Of a stretch of DNA of 64,000 nt, positions 41,250 through 49,689 are shown one piece after another. How positions within the stretch are numbered: the first letter of the stretch is position 1; each line of letters opens with the position of its first letter. This DNA is from Galbitalea sp036271875 (lineage in GTDB: Bacteria; Actinomycetota; Actinomycetes; Actinomycetales; Microbacteriaceae). Below the pieces are notes generated by a model. That model made no database searches, had not been told where the DNA came from, and saw only the letters and a list, made by a program, of their open reading frames with translations. The DNA lies in assembly GCA_036271875.1 (NCBI GenBank), contig DATAZU010000023.1, positions 62,001 through 126,000 of the forward strand, given 5' to 3'. Both the position numbers and the translations under genes were made by a program.

Positions 41250-42896
41250 CTACGGCATCTGTTCATACGCGGGCAACGTCAGGAACTCCGTGAACTCCTC
41301 CGACAGCGCCATTTCGCTGAACAGGGCGACAGCATCCGGGAATCGGCCCGACTCGTACCGCGCCTCCCCGAACTCGCCTCGAATGCGCGCGAGTTCCTCG
41401 TCGATGACCGACTGGACGAGCGCTCGGTCAACGACTCGCCCATCGGCGAGGGTTACGGAGTTCGCGATCCACTGCCAGACCTGAGCGCGGCTGATCTCCG
41501 CGGTCGCCGCGTCCTCCATCATGTTGTCGACTCCGACAGCACCCTGGCCGCTGAGCCACGACTCGATATAGAGAAGCGCGACGCGAACGTCGCTGCGAAG
41601 ACCGGTTTCGGTGGCACCGCCGGGGGTCTCGGCGATGTCGAGCAACTGTTCCGCGGTGACGTGGACGTCGTCTCGTAACCGATCGAGCTGGTTTGGCTTC
41701 GTCCCGAGGACGGCGTCGAATGCCTCACGACACAGCGCGACCATGTCGGGGTGCGCAACCCACGACCCGTCGAATCCGTCATTCGCCTCACGCGTCTTGT
41801 CGGCGAGGACCTTTGCAAAGGCCGCCGCGTTGACCTCGGGGTCGCGACGGTTCGGGATGAAGGCCGCCATGCCCCCGATAGCGTGGGCGCCACGGCGATG
41901 GCAGGTGCTGATCAAAAGCTCCGTGTACGCGCGCATGAACGGCACTGTCATCGTCACCGAGTTGCGGTCGGGAAGTACGTACTCTTTGCCGCGGGTGCGC
42001 AGTTTCTTGATTGCGCTGAACATGTAGTCCCACCGGCCGGCGTTGAGACCGGCGGAATGGTCCCGCAGTTCATACAGGATCTCTTCCATCTCGAATGCCG
42101 CAGGGAATGTCTCGATCAGAACCGTCGCACGGACCGTGCCATGGTCGAGCCCCATGAACTCCTCCGAGAAGGTGAAGACGTCGTTCCACAGGCGAGCCTC
42201 GAGATGGCTCTCCATCTTGGGAAGGTAGAAGTACGGCCCGCTACCGCGATCGAGCTGAAGCTTCGCGCAGTGAAAGAGATAGACCCCGAAATCGAAAAGG
42301 CTCGCCGAGATGCGCTCCCCGCCGATCAGCAGGTGCTTCTCGCTCAGGTGCCAGCCGCGCGGGCGAACGACGATCGTGGGTAGACCGGCCCCCGTGGCCC
42401 CTGATCCCGTCCCGGTCCCCGAACCTGTCGAAGGGCCAAGCGAATACTGCTTGCCTTCGTCGGAAACAAAGTCGATCTTCCCCGTAATTGCGGCGAGCAG
42501 GTTTGCCTGGCCCTCCAGCATGTTCTGCCAAAGCGGGGTATTGGCATCCTCGAAGTCCGCGAGCCACACCTTGGCGCCCGAGTTGAGCGCATTCACGGTC
42601 ATCTTGCGTTCCGTTGGTCCGGTGATCTCGACGCGGCGGTCGACCAGTCCCGCAGCCGGAGGAGCGACCCGCCAGTCCGGGTCGGATCGGATTGCTTCCG
42701 TCTCGGCCAGGAATCCGAAGTTCTCTCCCGCAACGAGTCGCTCGTAACGGCTCGATCTCGCTTCGAGCACTGCGAGCCGGGTAGGTTCAAATCGTTCGTG
42801 CAGTGCTGCGAGGAACGCGAGTGCGCCGGGGGTGAGAATATCGTGGCGGGGATTGCGGGGGGTGCCGGCTGGTTCCACCGAGCGGATGTCTGTCAT
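41250..42896 (-). CDS. aceB: Malate synthase A
   Basis: A 548-aa AceB-type malate synthase (glyoxylate + acetyl-CoA to malate). The signature RDHSAGLNAGRWDYMFSAIK is present, as are VVRPRGWHLSEKHL (catalytic Arg), LIETFPAAFEMEEILYEL and a late MEDAATAEISRAQVWQW with the catalytic Asp. A Gly/Ser/Thr-rich insert (about 18 residues, starting GPSTGSGTG) interrupts the domain before the catalytic Arg, where a repeat-like DNA element sits (42414-42437). It heads the operon malate synthase, ApnL-like, aldo/keto reductase and starts next to cluster operator site 6. Confidence 0.93.
   Translation of the reverse strand: MTDIRSVEPAGTPRNPRHDILTPGALAFLAALHERFEPTRLAVLEARSSRYERLVAGENFGFLAETEAIRSDPDWRVAPPAAGLVDRRVEITGPTERKMTVNALNSGAKVWLADFEDANTPLWQNMLEGQANLLAAITGKIDFVSDEGKQYSLGPSTGSGTGTGSGATGAGLPTIVVRPRGWHLSEKHLLIGGERISASLFDFGVYLFHCAKLQLDRGSGPYFYLPKMESHLEARLWNDVFTFSEEFMGLDHGTVRATVLIETFPAAFEMEEILYELRDHSAGLNAGRWDYMFSAIKKLRTRGKEYVLPDRNSVTMTVPFMRAYTELLISTCHRRGAHAIGGMAAFIPNRRDPEVNAAAFAKVLADKTREANDGFDGSWVAHPDMVALCREAFDAVLGTKPNQLDRLRDDVHVTAEQLLDIAETPGGATETGLRSDVRVALLYIESWLSGQGAVGVDNMMEDAATAEISRAQVWQWIANSVTLADGRVVDRALVQSVIDEELARIRGEFGEARYESGRFPDAVALFSEMALSEEFTEFLTLPAYEQMP
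42414..42437. repeat. REP-like element inside the malate synthase gene
   Basis: The 24 bp from 42414 to 42437 read GGTCCCCGAACCTGTCGAAG then GGCC. This resembles the dispersed 'GGTCCCTGAGCTTGTCGAAGGG' repeat seen between genes of many GC-rich bacteria. Here it is within a coding frame and, with flanking G/C repeats (about 42370-42440), encodes the Gly/Ser/Thr-rich insert. Only one copy was found in the window, so the family assignment rests on memory. Confidence 0.45.
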
Positions 42897-42948
42897 GAGG
42901 GGTCCTTATGCTTCGGTTCGATCGCACGCTAGCAGAACAGCGACCATG

Positions 42949-42997
42949 TGGTCAACCAGTTGAACGGTTGACCAAAACTTTCCCAGCCCAATACGCT
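42949..42997 (+). promoter_or_regulatory. Cluster GntR operator, site 6 (double), malate synthase/464-aa gene divergent region
   Basis: TGGTCAACCA (42949-42958) and CGGTTGACCA (42965-42974) are separated by GTTGAA, giving three half-sites. On the plus strand TTGACC (42968-42973) is 18 bp from TACGCT (42992-42997), a workable promoter for the 464-aa protein gene. The site is about 50-80 bp upstream of the divergent malate synthase start. Confidence 0.65.
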
Positions 42998-43043
42998 GGA
43001 TGAGAATGCCCATTGACCGCCCCCGCGGTCGCGAAGGAGAGAC

Positions 43044-44438
43044 ATGTCGGCACTGGTTGGAATTCAAATGGGCGCGATCAGCCTCGCGGATGAGGGAGTG
43101 CCCGAGGTGCTCGACATCGTTCAAAACGACGCAGGCGTCAACGCGATCTTCGTGTCCACCCAGGCTTTCGATCGGGGGGTGCAGGGCCGGCAGGTCGACT
43201 GGCGCCCGTGGCCGGGACACGGCCACAAAGAGCGCGAAGATCATCACGGCGGCTCATACGTAACGCAGCACGCCGAGTACTACGACGGCACGATTCTGAA
43301 GCCGTATCGCGCGCCCGACAAGGAACTCGTCGGTTTCGACGTGCTCGAGCGCATCCTTCCCGCGGCGCGCGAGCGCGACATCGCGGTGTACTCGTTCGTA
43401 CTCGAGAACACGCACTCCGGCCTGACTCGTGCCGTGCCGAACTGGCCGTCCGTTCTACAGACCGACGCGTGGGGTCGCAGCGACAGCTACGCCTGCCTGC
43501 GCAATCCGGACTACATCGCCTGGTGGCTGGCGATCGTCGAGGACCAGGTGCGCAGTTACGAGGTCGACGGGATCATGTTTGGTTCGGAGAGAAACGGTCC
43601 ACTGGGAAACGTACTCGGGGATGGCGGGTTTGCGCGGGATGGGCAGGCGTACTGCTTTTGTCGGTACTGCACCGCCGCCGGTGCCGCGCGGGGGATCGAT
43701 CCTCGCCGCGCGCAGGAGGGGTACCGAAAGTTGTACGAGCTGGCGCGCGCCGACGACCCGGCCGCCGACACGGACTCGAGCTTCATCCGCTTTCTGCGGC
43801 TGATCCTGCAGTATCCCGAGATCGTCGCGTGGGACCAGCTGTTCCAGGATGGCTACGAGGATCTGCAGAAGCGGCTCTATGGCGCGATCAAATTCCTGAA
43901 TCCCGAGTTGCAGGTCGGCTGGCACATCTGGCACCACAACTCGTTCTCCCCGCTCTACCGCGCTCAGCTCGACTTCACCGCGATCGCGGAGTTCTCCGAC
44001 TTCATCAAGCCGGTGATCTACAGCGATGTCGCCGGCTACCGCCTTCACAACCACATCAAAATGGTTGCCAACAGTATCTTCTCCGGGGTGTCGGAGCAGA
44101 CTCTCTATGACCTGTATCGCGGCGTGCTGGGCTACGACGAGGCGGGCAGCTTTGACGAGTTGCCAGCGCGCGGGTTCTCGTCGAACTACGTCGAACGCGA
44201 GGCGCGGCGCACGGTCACGGCGGTAGCGGGCAAAGCGAGGGTGTACCCGGGATTGGATGTTGATGTCGCAGCCCCTGATCACGTCCGAAGGACCACGCCA
44301 GAGGGCATCCAGGCTTCGATCGCCGCGGCCATGGCCGGTGGCTCGGATGGCTACATCCTGTCGCGGAAGTATTCGGAAATGTCGGTGGAGAACCTGCGGG
44401 CAGCGGGCGTCGCGGCCCGAAAGCTCACCGACCGATGA
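43044..44438 (+). CDS. Uncharacterised 464-aa protein, glycoside-hydrolase-like TIM barrel
   Basis: I do not recognise a named family. The layout (YSFVLENTHSG, DSYACLRNPDYIAWWLAIVEDQVRSYEVDGIMFGSERNG, VGWHIWHHNSFSP, FSDFIKPVIYSD, SDGYILSRKYSEMS) is that of a putative glycosyl-hydrolase-like TIM barrel with candidate acids after strands 4 and 7. CFCRYC (about 208-213) is a CxCxxC cluster that could bind metal. It has no signal peptide. ATG 43044 has AAGGAGA 5 nt upstream. Its promoter carries cluster operators, so it belongs to the regulon and may cleave the glycoside releasing apiose. Confidence 0.75.
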   Translation: MSALVGIQMGAISLADEGVPEVLDIVQNDAGVNAIFVSTQAFDRGVQGRQVDWRPWPGHGHKEREDHHGGSYVTQHAEYYDGTILKPYRAPDKELVGFDVLERILPAARERDIAVYSFVLENTHSGLTRAVPNWPSVLQTDAWGRSDSYACLRNPDYIAWWLAIVEDQVRSYEVDGIMFGSERNGPLGNVLGDGGFARDGQAYCFCRYCTAAGAARGIDPRRAQEGYRKLYELARADDPAADTDSSFIRFLRLILQYPEIVAWDQLFQDGYEDLQKRLYGAIKFLNPELQVGWHIWHHNSFSPLYRAQLDFTAIAEFSDFIKPVIYSDVAGYRLHNHIKMVANSIFSGVSEQTLYDLYRGVLGYDEAGSFDELPARGFSSNYVEREARRTVTAVAGKARVYPGLDVDVAAPDHVRRTTPEGIQASIAAAMAGGSDGYILSRKYSEMSVENLRAAGVAARKLTDR

Positions 44439-44440
44439 AT

Positions 44441-44497
44441 TGGTCGACCAAGCGACCAGTTGACCAAATGGGCCAGTGAATGTACTTTGGTTGATCA
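44441..44497 (+). promoter_or_regulatory. Cluster GntR operator, site 7 (multiple), with promoter of the ABC importer
   Basis: TGGTCGACCA (44441-44450), CAGTTGACCA (44457-44466) and TGGTTGATCA (44488-44497) form an array. TTGACC (44460-44465), 17 bp, TACTTT (44483-44488) is a good promoter with the -35 inside an operator, so bound repressor would exclude RNA polymerase. The substrate-binding protein gene starts 36 bp further on. Confidence 0.68.
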
Positions 44498-44532
44498 AGC
44501 ACCATGACCCTCAAGAACAAAGGAGTTTTAAG

Positions 44533-45858
44533 GTGAATCTTCACCGTACGAGGCGGGCACGGCTCATCACCGTCGCTGCAGTCGGCGCAGCATCTGCGCT
44601 ACTGCTGGCGGGCTGTGCGTCCGGCACACCGACAGCAAGCAGCACAACGGGTGGCAAGGACGGCAAGACCTTCTCGGTCCTCCTGACCACCGAGAACACC
44701 CAGACACCGCAGATGCTCAAGATTCTGGCGGCGGGCGCGTGCAAGGCCGAGAACAAGGCCCTGCCGTTGTCCATCCAGCAGACCCCGAGCGCCAACATCA
44801 ACCAGAAGGTTCAGCTGCTTGCCAGCCAGAACGCGCTTCCACTGATGTATGCGGCCGACAACACCACGATCATTCCCGGCGGAACGTATTACAAGAACGG
44901 CGAAGTTCTGCAGGTCGACAAGGCGTTGAAGGCGATCGGCGCCGGGAACGACTTCACGTCGATTGCCCAATCAACGATCAAGCAGACGTTCAACAACACC
45001 GTTCCAAACGTTCCGTTCCAGTTCAACATCGAGGGCCTGTTCTACAACAAGAAGATCTTCAAGGACAACGGACTCAGCCAGCCGAAGACGCTCGGGCAGC
45101 TCCAGAGCGACGCGGCCAAGCTGAAGAAGGCCGGCATCGTTCCGATCAGCGCTTCCGGTTCGACCGGGTGGACCATCAGCCGCTGGATTGGAATCCTGCT
45201 GTACCGCGAGCTCGGCCCGAACGCCATGCTCGACATCAAGGATGGCAAGGCCAAGCTGACCGACCCGCAGTACGTCAAGGCGGCACAGCAGCTGCAGGAC
45301 ATGGGTAAGGCGGGCGACTTCTCGCCCGGCATTACCGGCCTCGACTACAACTCGGCCGTCGCGCAGTTCCTGACCGGCAAGTCGGCCATGATCTACATGG
45401 GCACCTGGCTGCTCGCGTCGATCAACGACCCGAAGCAGAACACGCAGGGCAACAACATCGGCTTCATGCCGTTCCCCGCAGTTGCGGGTGGCAAGGGCTC
45501 GATCGACCAGTACCCGGCAAACGCTGGTTCGCCGAACGTGATCAACCCGAAGCTCTACGGCCCGAAGGCCGCAGCGTGGATGAAGTGCATCGCCGCTAAC
45601 TACGGCAGCGCTTCGCTCTCGAAGCAGGGCACGTATTCCGGCTTCGCGCTCAACCAGAAGGTCACGAACACTCCGGCGCTCACCAACTCGATTGGCAAGA
45701 TCATCGGGCAGACCAAGCAGTCGGTGCTCTGGTTCGAGGCCTACTTCGGGCAGAAGGCCAACGCTGACTCGTCGGCAAACGCCGCCGCTCTGCTGACCGG
45801 CCAGATGAGTGCAACGCAGTTCATGACCATCGAGCAGGCCGACCAGTCGCAACCGTAA
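44533..45858 (+). CDS. ABC transporter substrate-binding lipoprotein, sugar (CUT1) type
   Basis: A 441-aa extracytoplasmic solute-binding protein. A lipoprotein signal peptide (RRARLITVAAVGAASALLLAG, Cys) gives the lipobox LLAGC at about residues 24-28. The mature part has the family 1 binding-protein layout (FNIEGLFYNKKIFKDNGL, then AVAQFLTGKSAMIYMGTW). GTG 44533 has AAGGAG 8 nt upstream; earlier in-frame codons lie in the promoter. It is anchored outside the membrane and feeds the two permeases downstream. The ligand is probably the glycoside or sugar used by the cluster. Confidence 0.92.
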   Translation: MNLHRTRRARLITVAAVGAASALLLAGCASGTPTASSTTGGKDGKTFSVLLTTENTQTPQMLKILAAGACKAENKALPLSIQQTPSANINQKVQLLASQNALPLMYAADNTTIIPGGTYYKNGEVLQVDKALKAIGAGNDFTSIAQSTIKQTFNNTVPNVPFQFNIEGLFYNKKIFKDNGLSQPKTLGQLQSDAAKLKKAGIVPISASGSTGWTISRWIGILLYRELGPNAMLDIKDGKAKLTDPQYVKAAQQLQDMGKAGDFSPGITGLDYNSAVAQFLTGKSAMIYMGTWLLASINDPKQNTQGNNIGFMPFPAVAGGKGSIDQYPANAGSPNVINPKLYGPKAAAWMKCIAANYGSASLSKQGTYSGFALNQKVTNTPALTNSIGKIIGQTKQSVLWFEAYFGQKANADSSANAAALLTGQMSATQFMTIEQADQSQP

Positions 45859-45877
45859 TGCACGAATGATCAAATGG

Positions 45878-45915
45878 GCGGGGCGGTAACGTCAGAAATG
45901 GCGCTACCGCCCCGC
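45878..45915 (+). terminator. Strong hairpin between binding-protein and permease genes
   Basis: GCGGGGCGGTA (45878-45888) pairs perfectly with TACCGCCCCGC (45905-45915) around a 16-nt loop. No T-run follows, so it is more likely an mRNA-stabilising or partial attenuation element. It would leave the binding protein more abundant than the permeases, as is common in sugar ABC operons. Confidence 0.65.
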
Positions 45916-45968
45916 TCGATTTCGCCCTACCGACGTCCCGAAAGACCGACAGAAACCATGCAAATTCC

Positions 45969-46853
45969 ATGAAATACGTACTCGGCAACAAGCGAGCGAT
46001 CGGCGTCTTTCTCGGTCCCGCCCTGCTCGTCTACATCGTCATCATCATCGTTCCGGTGGTGTGGTCGCTGGTCTACTCGTTCTTCAGCGGCAGCCCGGCC
46101 GCTGGCTTCACCTTCGTCGGGCTCACCAACTTTGGCCGGCTGTTCACGGACCCGACCATCGGCCAGTCGCTGCTCTTCACCATCGAGTACGCGGTCATCA
46201 TCCTGATCGGCCAGATCGTCCTCGGGTACCTCATGGCCCTGCTCTACGTCTTCGTGCTGAAGAAGCTGTCGACCTTCATCCGCACCATGGTCTTCTTCCC
46301 CGTCGTGCTCCCGACCGTCGCCGTCGCTCTGTTGTTCAGCAAGATGTTCGCGATCGCACCGCAGAACGGACCCATTAACTCACTCCTGAACCTGTTTGGC
46401 ATCCCGTCGGTCGACTGGTTCTCCACCGGCACCGGTGCCTTCGTGGTCATCATCATCATGGAACTGTGGCGCTCGGTCGGGTTCTACGCCGTGCTGTTGT
46501 ATGCGGGCCTCGTCGACATCCCGGACGAGATCATCGAATCGGCCCGGCTGGACGGAGCGAGCGGGGTGAAGCTCGTACGCCACGTCGTCTTCCCGATGTC
46601 GCTGCCGATCGTGATCGCATCGCTGATCTTCGGGTTGAATGCCGACCTCAAGGTCTTCGACACGATCCTCGCGCTCAACAATGGTGGTCCGGGAACCGCG
46701 ACAACGCCGCTGAACCTGTACATGTACCAGACCTCATTCACCTACAGCGACTACGGGTACGGCTCGACCATCGCACTCCTTATTACTGTCCTCTGCCTCG
46801 CAGCGACGCTTCTCGTGTTCCGCTCATCCAGGCGCAATCTGGCGAACGGCTAG
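45969..46853 (+). CDS. Sugar ABC transporter permease (MalF type)
   Basis: A 294-aa permease with six helices. The EAA loop is visible as IPDEIIESARLDGASGVKLVRHVVFPM near residue 190, the site that contacts the ATPase. ATG 45969 follows the hairpin; the ribosome site is weak. It forms a heterodimer with the next gene's product in the cytoplasmic membrane. No ATPase gene is present in the cluster, so it must use a shared MsmK/UgpC-type ATPase coded elsewhere. Confidence 0.92.
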   Translation: MKYVLGNKRAIGVFLGPALLVYIVIIIVPVVWSLVYSFFSGSPAAGFTFVGLTNFGRLFTDPTIGQSLLFTIEYAVIILIGQIVLGYLMALLYVFVLKKLSTFIRTMVFFPVVLPTVAVALLFSKMFAIAPQNGPINSLLNLFGIPSVDWFSTGTGAFVVIIIMELWRSVGFYAVLLYAGLVDIPDEIIESARLDGASGVKLVRHVVFPMSLPIVIASLIFGLNADLKVFDTILALNNGGPGTATTPLNLYMYQTSFTYSDYGYGSTIALLITVLCLAATLLVFRSSRRNLANG

Positions 46854-46859
46854 GAAATC

Positions 46860-47771
46860 ATGACCGCCACTCAACTCAAGTCCACCAACAACGCGCTCTC
46901 GCGTCGTCAGCGTCGTCGCACGATGACGTCGCGCGAACGCGCCGGCCGGGTTTCGCGGAAGACACTCACAAACATCCTGATCATCGTGATCCTGATCGTC
47001 GAGATCTACCCGCTGTTCTGGATCCTGAGCAGCTCGTTCAAGTCGCAGAACGAGTTCGAGACCGAACCGCTGTGGAGCCTTCCCACAGTTTTGAACTTCC
47101 AGAACTACGTCGACGCGTGGAACACGGCACAACTGGGTACCGATGCCATCAACAGCCTCATCGTGACGCTCGTCTCGATGGCAATCGTCCTGGTCCTCGG
47201 CTGTGGCGCGGCGTTCGCACTCGAGGTTATGGTGTGGAAAGGCCGAGGCAAGGTCCTTCTGTTCATCGTCGGCGGACTCATGGTGCCCATCCAGCTCATC
47301 CTGCTTCCGCTGTTCACGATCTACTTCAAGATCGGACTCACCAACAGCCTGTGGCCGCTGATTATCACATACGTCGGCCAGGGCCTGCCGCTCACGGTGT
47401 TCCTGATGGCGACGTACTTCCGCTCCGTTCCACGTGAGCTGTTCGAGGCCTGCACGCTTGACGGCGGCAGCATCTATCGATGCTTCGTCTCTGTCGGGGT
47501 TCCGCTGGTGCGGAACGGAATCTTCACGATGGCCCTGCTGCTGTTCTTCTCGATCTGGAACGATCTGCTGATAGCGCTGACGTTCAACTCGTCACCGCAA
47601 CTATCAACCGTCCAGGTGGGTTTGCTGAACTTCAACGGGCAGTACGGCCAGACCACATACGGTCCGTTGTTCGCCGCGATCAGCATTGTGATCTTCGCGA
47701 CCCTCGTCGTCTACGCGCTGATCAACCAGCAGGTCATGAAGGGACTCACCGCCGGTTCGGTCAAGGGCTAG
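46860..47771 (+). CDS. Sugar ABC transporter permease (MalG type)
   Basis: A 303-aa permease partner, six helices after a basic N-terminus. The EAA loop is VPRELFEACTLDGGSIYRCFVSVGVPL, followed by the typical WNDLLIALTF helix; the C-terminus ends QQVMKGLTAGSVKG as in MalG proteins. ATG 46860 has AGGAAA upstream and begins 6 bp after the MalF-type gene. It works with the preceding permease and lipoprotein. Confidence 0.93.
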   Translation: MTATQLKSTNNALSRRQRRRTMTSRERAGRVSRKTLTNILIIVILIVEIYPLFWILSSSFKSQNEFETEPLWSLPTVLNFQNYVDAWNTAQLGTDAINSLIVTLVSMAIVLVLGCGAAFALEVMVWKGRGKVLLFIVGGLMVPIQLILLPLFTIYFKIGLTNSLWPLIITYVGQGLPLTVFLMATYFRSVPRELFEACTLDGGSIYRCFVSVGVPLVRNGIFTMALLLFFSIWNDLLIALTFNSSPQLSTVQVGLLNFNGQYGQTTYGPLFAAISIVIFATLVVYALINQQVMKGLTAGSVKG

Positions 47772-47774
47772 CGC

Positions 47775-48623
47775 GTGATTGTCGACGCACACACCCACGT
47801 CTGGCCCCGGTGGCCGTATGAACCGCCGGTGCCGGACGACGAGACACGCGGTTCGTACGAGAACCTGCTGTTCCAACTGGATGCCGCCGGGGTTGACCGG
47901 GCGGTGCTCGTTAACGCGCGGATTACCCGGAGCGAAGACAACAACGACTATGGCGCGCGCGCGGTGCGCGAACATCCCGATCGGTTCTTCCACGTCGTCG
48001 ACCTGGACGGCCGCTGGGGCCCGGACTATCACCAGCCGGGCGCAGCCGGCCGTCTCCGTGCACTCGTCGACACCTATCGTCCCGTTGGCGTCTCGCACTA
48101 TCTCGCGGCGCAGAATGACGGCTGGCTGCGTTCGCCGGAAGGCACAGCGTTCTTCGAGGTCGCGGCCGAGCACTCGCTGCTTGTGAACTTTGCCGCGCCG
48201 CCGGTGTGGATGCCCGATCTGCGCGAGGTGGCCCGGTCGTTTCCGACCGTCCCGCTGCTCGTGAATCACCTCGGCGTCGTCGGTCTGCATCCGGCCGGGA
48301 TCGACGAGGCCCTCGAGCTGGTGCTTGACGGTGGCGACCTGCCGAATCTGCTGGTCAAGGTCTCCGGGTACTACTACGGCGCAGAGAGGCCATGGGATTT
48401 TCCATACGCCGACCGCATGCAGATCGTGCGCGCGTTCTACGAGAGCTGGGGGCCGGCGCGAATGATCTGGGCGTCCGACTGGCCATCCGTGCTCCCGCAC
48501 ATGAGCTACCGGCAGTCGCTCGAGATACTTCGCGAGCACGCGGATTTCCTTGACCCGTCTGACCTCGATCTGATTCTCGGAGACACACTGGCCGACATCC
48601 TCACGGCGAGGGGCAGGATGTGA
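47775..48623 (+). CDS. Amidohydrolase 2 family protein, possible sugar lactonase
   Basis: A 282-aa TIM-barrel amidohydrolase. The metal motif DAHTHVW is at residues 4-10, a His is in LVNHLGVVGLHP, and the terminal Asp is in IWASDWPSVLPH. The group includes lactonases such as L-rhamnonolactonase and fuconolactonase, and decarboxylases. GTG 47775 is 3 bp after the permease stop and no ribosome site is needed if it is translated by coupling. It overlaps the next gene by GTGA. In this operon it may open a sugar lactone. Confidence 0.85.
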   Translation: MIVDAHTHVWPRWPYEPPVPDDETRGSYENLLFQLDAAGVDRAVLVNARITRSEDNNDYGARAVREHPDRFFHVVDLDGRWGPDYHQPGAAGRLRALVDTYRPVGVSHYLAAQNDGWLRSPEGTAFFEVAAEHSLLVNFAAPPVWMPDLREVARSFPTVPLLVNHLGVVGLHPAGIDEALELVLDGGDLPNLLVKVSGYYYGAERPWDFPYADRMQIVRAFYESWGPARMIWASDWPSVLPHMSYRQSLEILREHADFLDPSDLDLILGDTLADILTARGRM

Positions 48624-49684
48624 CTGTGGATCGTAAGAAGGTCGGAATAGTCTGCACGGGCGCGGCGCGGGAACGCTACTTCTTCCCCGACGCCGTCCAG
48701 CGTCTCGAACGCTTTGCGGACGTCGCATGGCTCGAGTTTGAGGGACCGGCGCGCGCCTCGGTTCCCCCCGATGACGCCGAATCGGTGCGTCGTCTGGCCG
48801 AGTTCGTGCCAGGTCTCGATGCCTTGGTTGTGAGCTACGGTGCTCCACGAGTCACCGACGAGATCCTCGCCCTTGCTCCTGGTTTGGTCGTCGTCGGAGA
48901 TACGCACGGCGACCGGTTCGGTGGTCGAATCGATGTTGCTGCCGCGCACCGGCGGGGAGTTCTCGCGGTCGACACCACAAACGGATCGTCCGATCCGGTC
49001 GCCGAGTGGGCGCTCGCGCTCATCCTCGTCGGTCTGCGTAACGCTGGCTCGCACTTCCGCAGGCTGGTCGCCGGCGAGGTGTTGTGGGCGGACCGAGACG
49101 TTTTTCTTCAGGATCCCGGCTATCTGAATGGCGAGCTCACGGAGAAAACCGTCGGCCTGATCGCTGCCGGAAACGTTGGACGTCGACTTCTTGAGCTTCT
49201 CGCGCCCTTCCATGTCACCCCGCTCGTGCACGACGCGCACGCGCCGACGGCGCTCGCTGACGTGTACGGTCTCGAGTTTGCGACACTGCCGGTACTGCTT
49301 GCCGAGTCCGATGTTGTCGTCTGCCTGGTTCCATTGACGACGGAGACCCAAGGGATGCTGGGTGCGGCGGAATTCGCGACCATGCGCGACGGTGCCGTGT
49401 TCGTCAACGTCTCGCGCGGAGCGGTGGTGGACACGCAGGCGATGATCGCCGAGCTTGAGACCGGCCGCATCATCGCCTGCCTCGACGTAGTCGAGCCGGA
49501 GCCGCTCTCGCCGGACTCGGCGCTTCGAGCGATGCCGAACGTGTTCCTCAGCCCGCACATCGCGGGTGTGACAGCGGCGGCGGAGCCCCGGTTCTTCGAG
49601 CTCATGGTGGACGAGGTGATTCGGTGCCTGTCCGGGCTGCGACCGCACTACCCTCTGGTTCCGCGCGAACCGCAGGCGGACTAA
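48620..49684 (+). CDS. D-isomer-specific 2-hydroxyacid dehydrogenase
   Basis: A 354-aa NAD(P)-dependent hydroxyacid dehydrogenase. The coenzyme motif GLIAAGNVGRRLLELL has Ala in place of the second Gly of GxGxxG. The active-site set is the Arg in NVSRGAVVD, the Glu in LDVVEPEPL and the His in LSPHIAG. The start GTG overlaps the amidohydrolase stop. It reduces or oxidises a 2-hydroxy/2-oxo acid, for example glyoxylate, hydroxypyruvate or a sugar-acid product. It is last in the ABC importer operon and converges on the YcaQ-like gene. Confidence 0.88.
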   Translation: MTVDRKKVGIVCTGAARERYFFPDAVQRLERFADVAWLEFEGPARASVPPDDAESVRRLAEFVPGLDALVVSYGAPRVTDEILALAPGLVVVGDTHGDRFGGRIDVAAAHRRGVLAVDTTNGSSDPVAEWALALILVGLRNAGSHFRRLVAGEVLWADRDVFLQDPGYLNGELTEKTVGLIAAGNVGRRLLELLAPFHVTPLVHDAHAPTALADVYGLEFATLPVLLAESDVVVCLVPLTTETQGMLGAAEFATMRDGAVFVNVSRGAVVDTQAMIAELETGRIIACLDVVEPEPLSPDSALRAMPNVFLSPHIAGVTAAAEPRFFELMVDEVIRCLSGLRPHYPLVPREPQAD

Positions 49685-49689
49685 GACCC

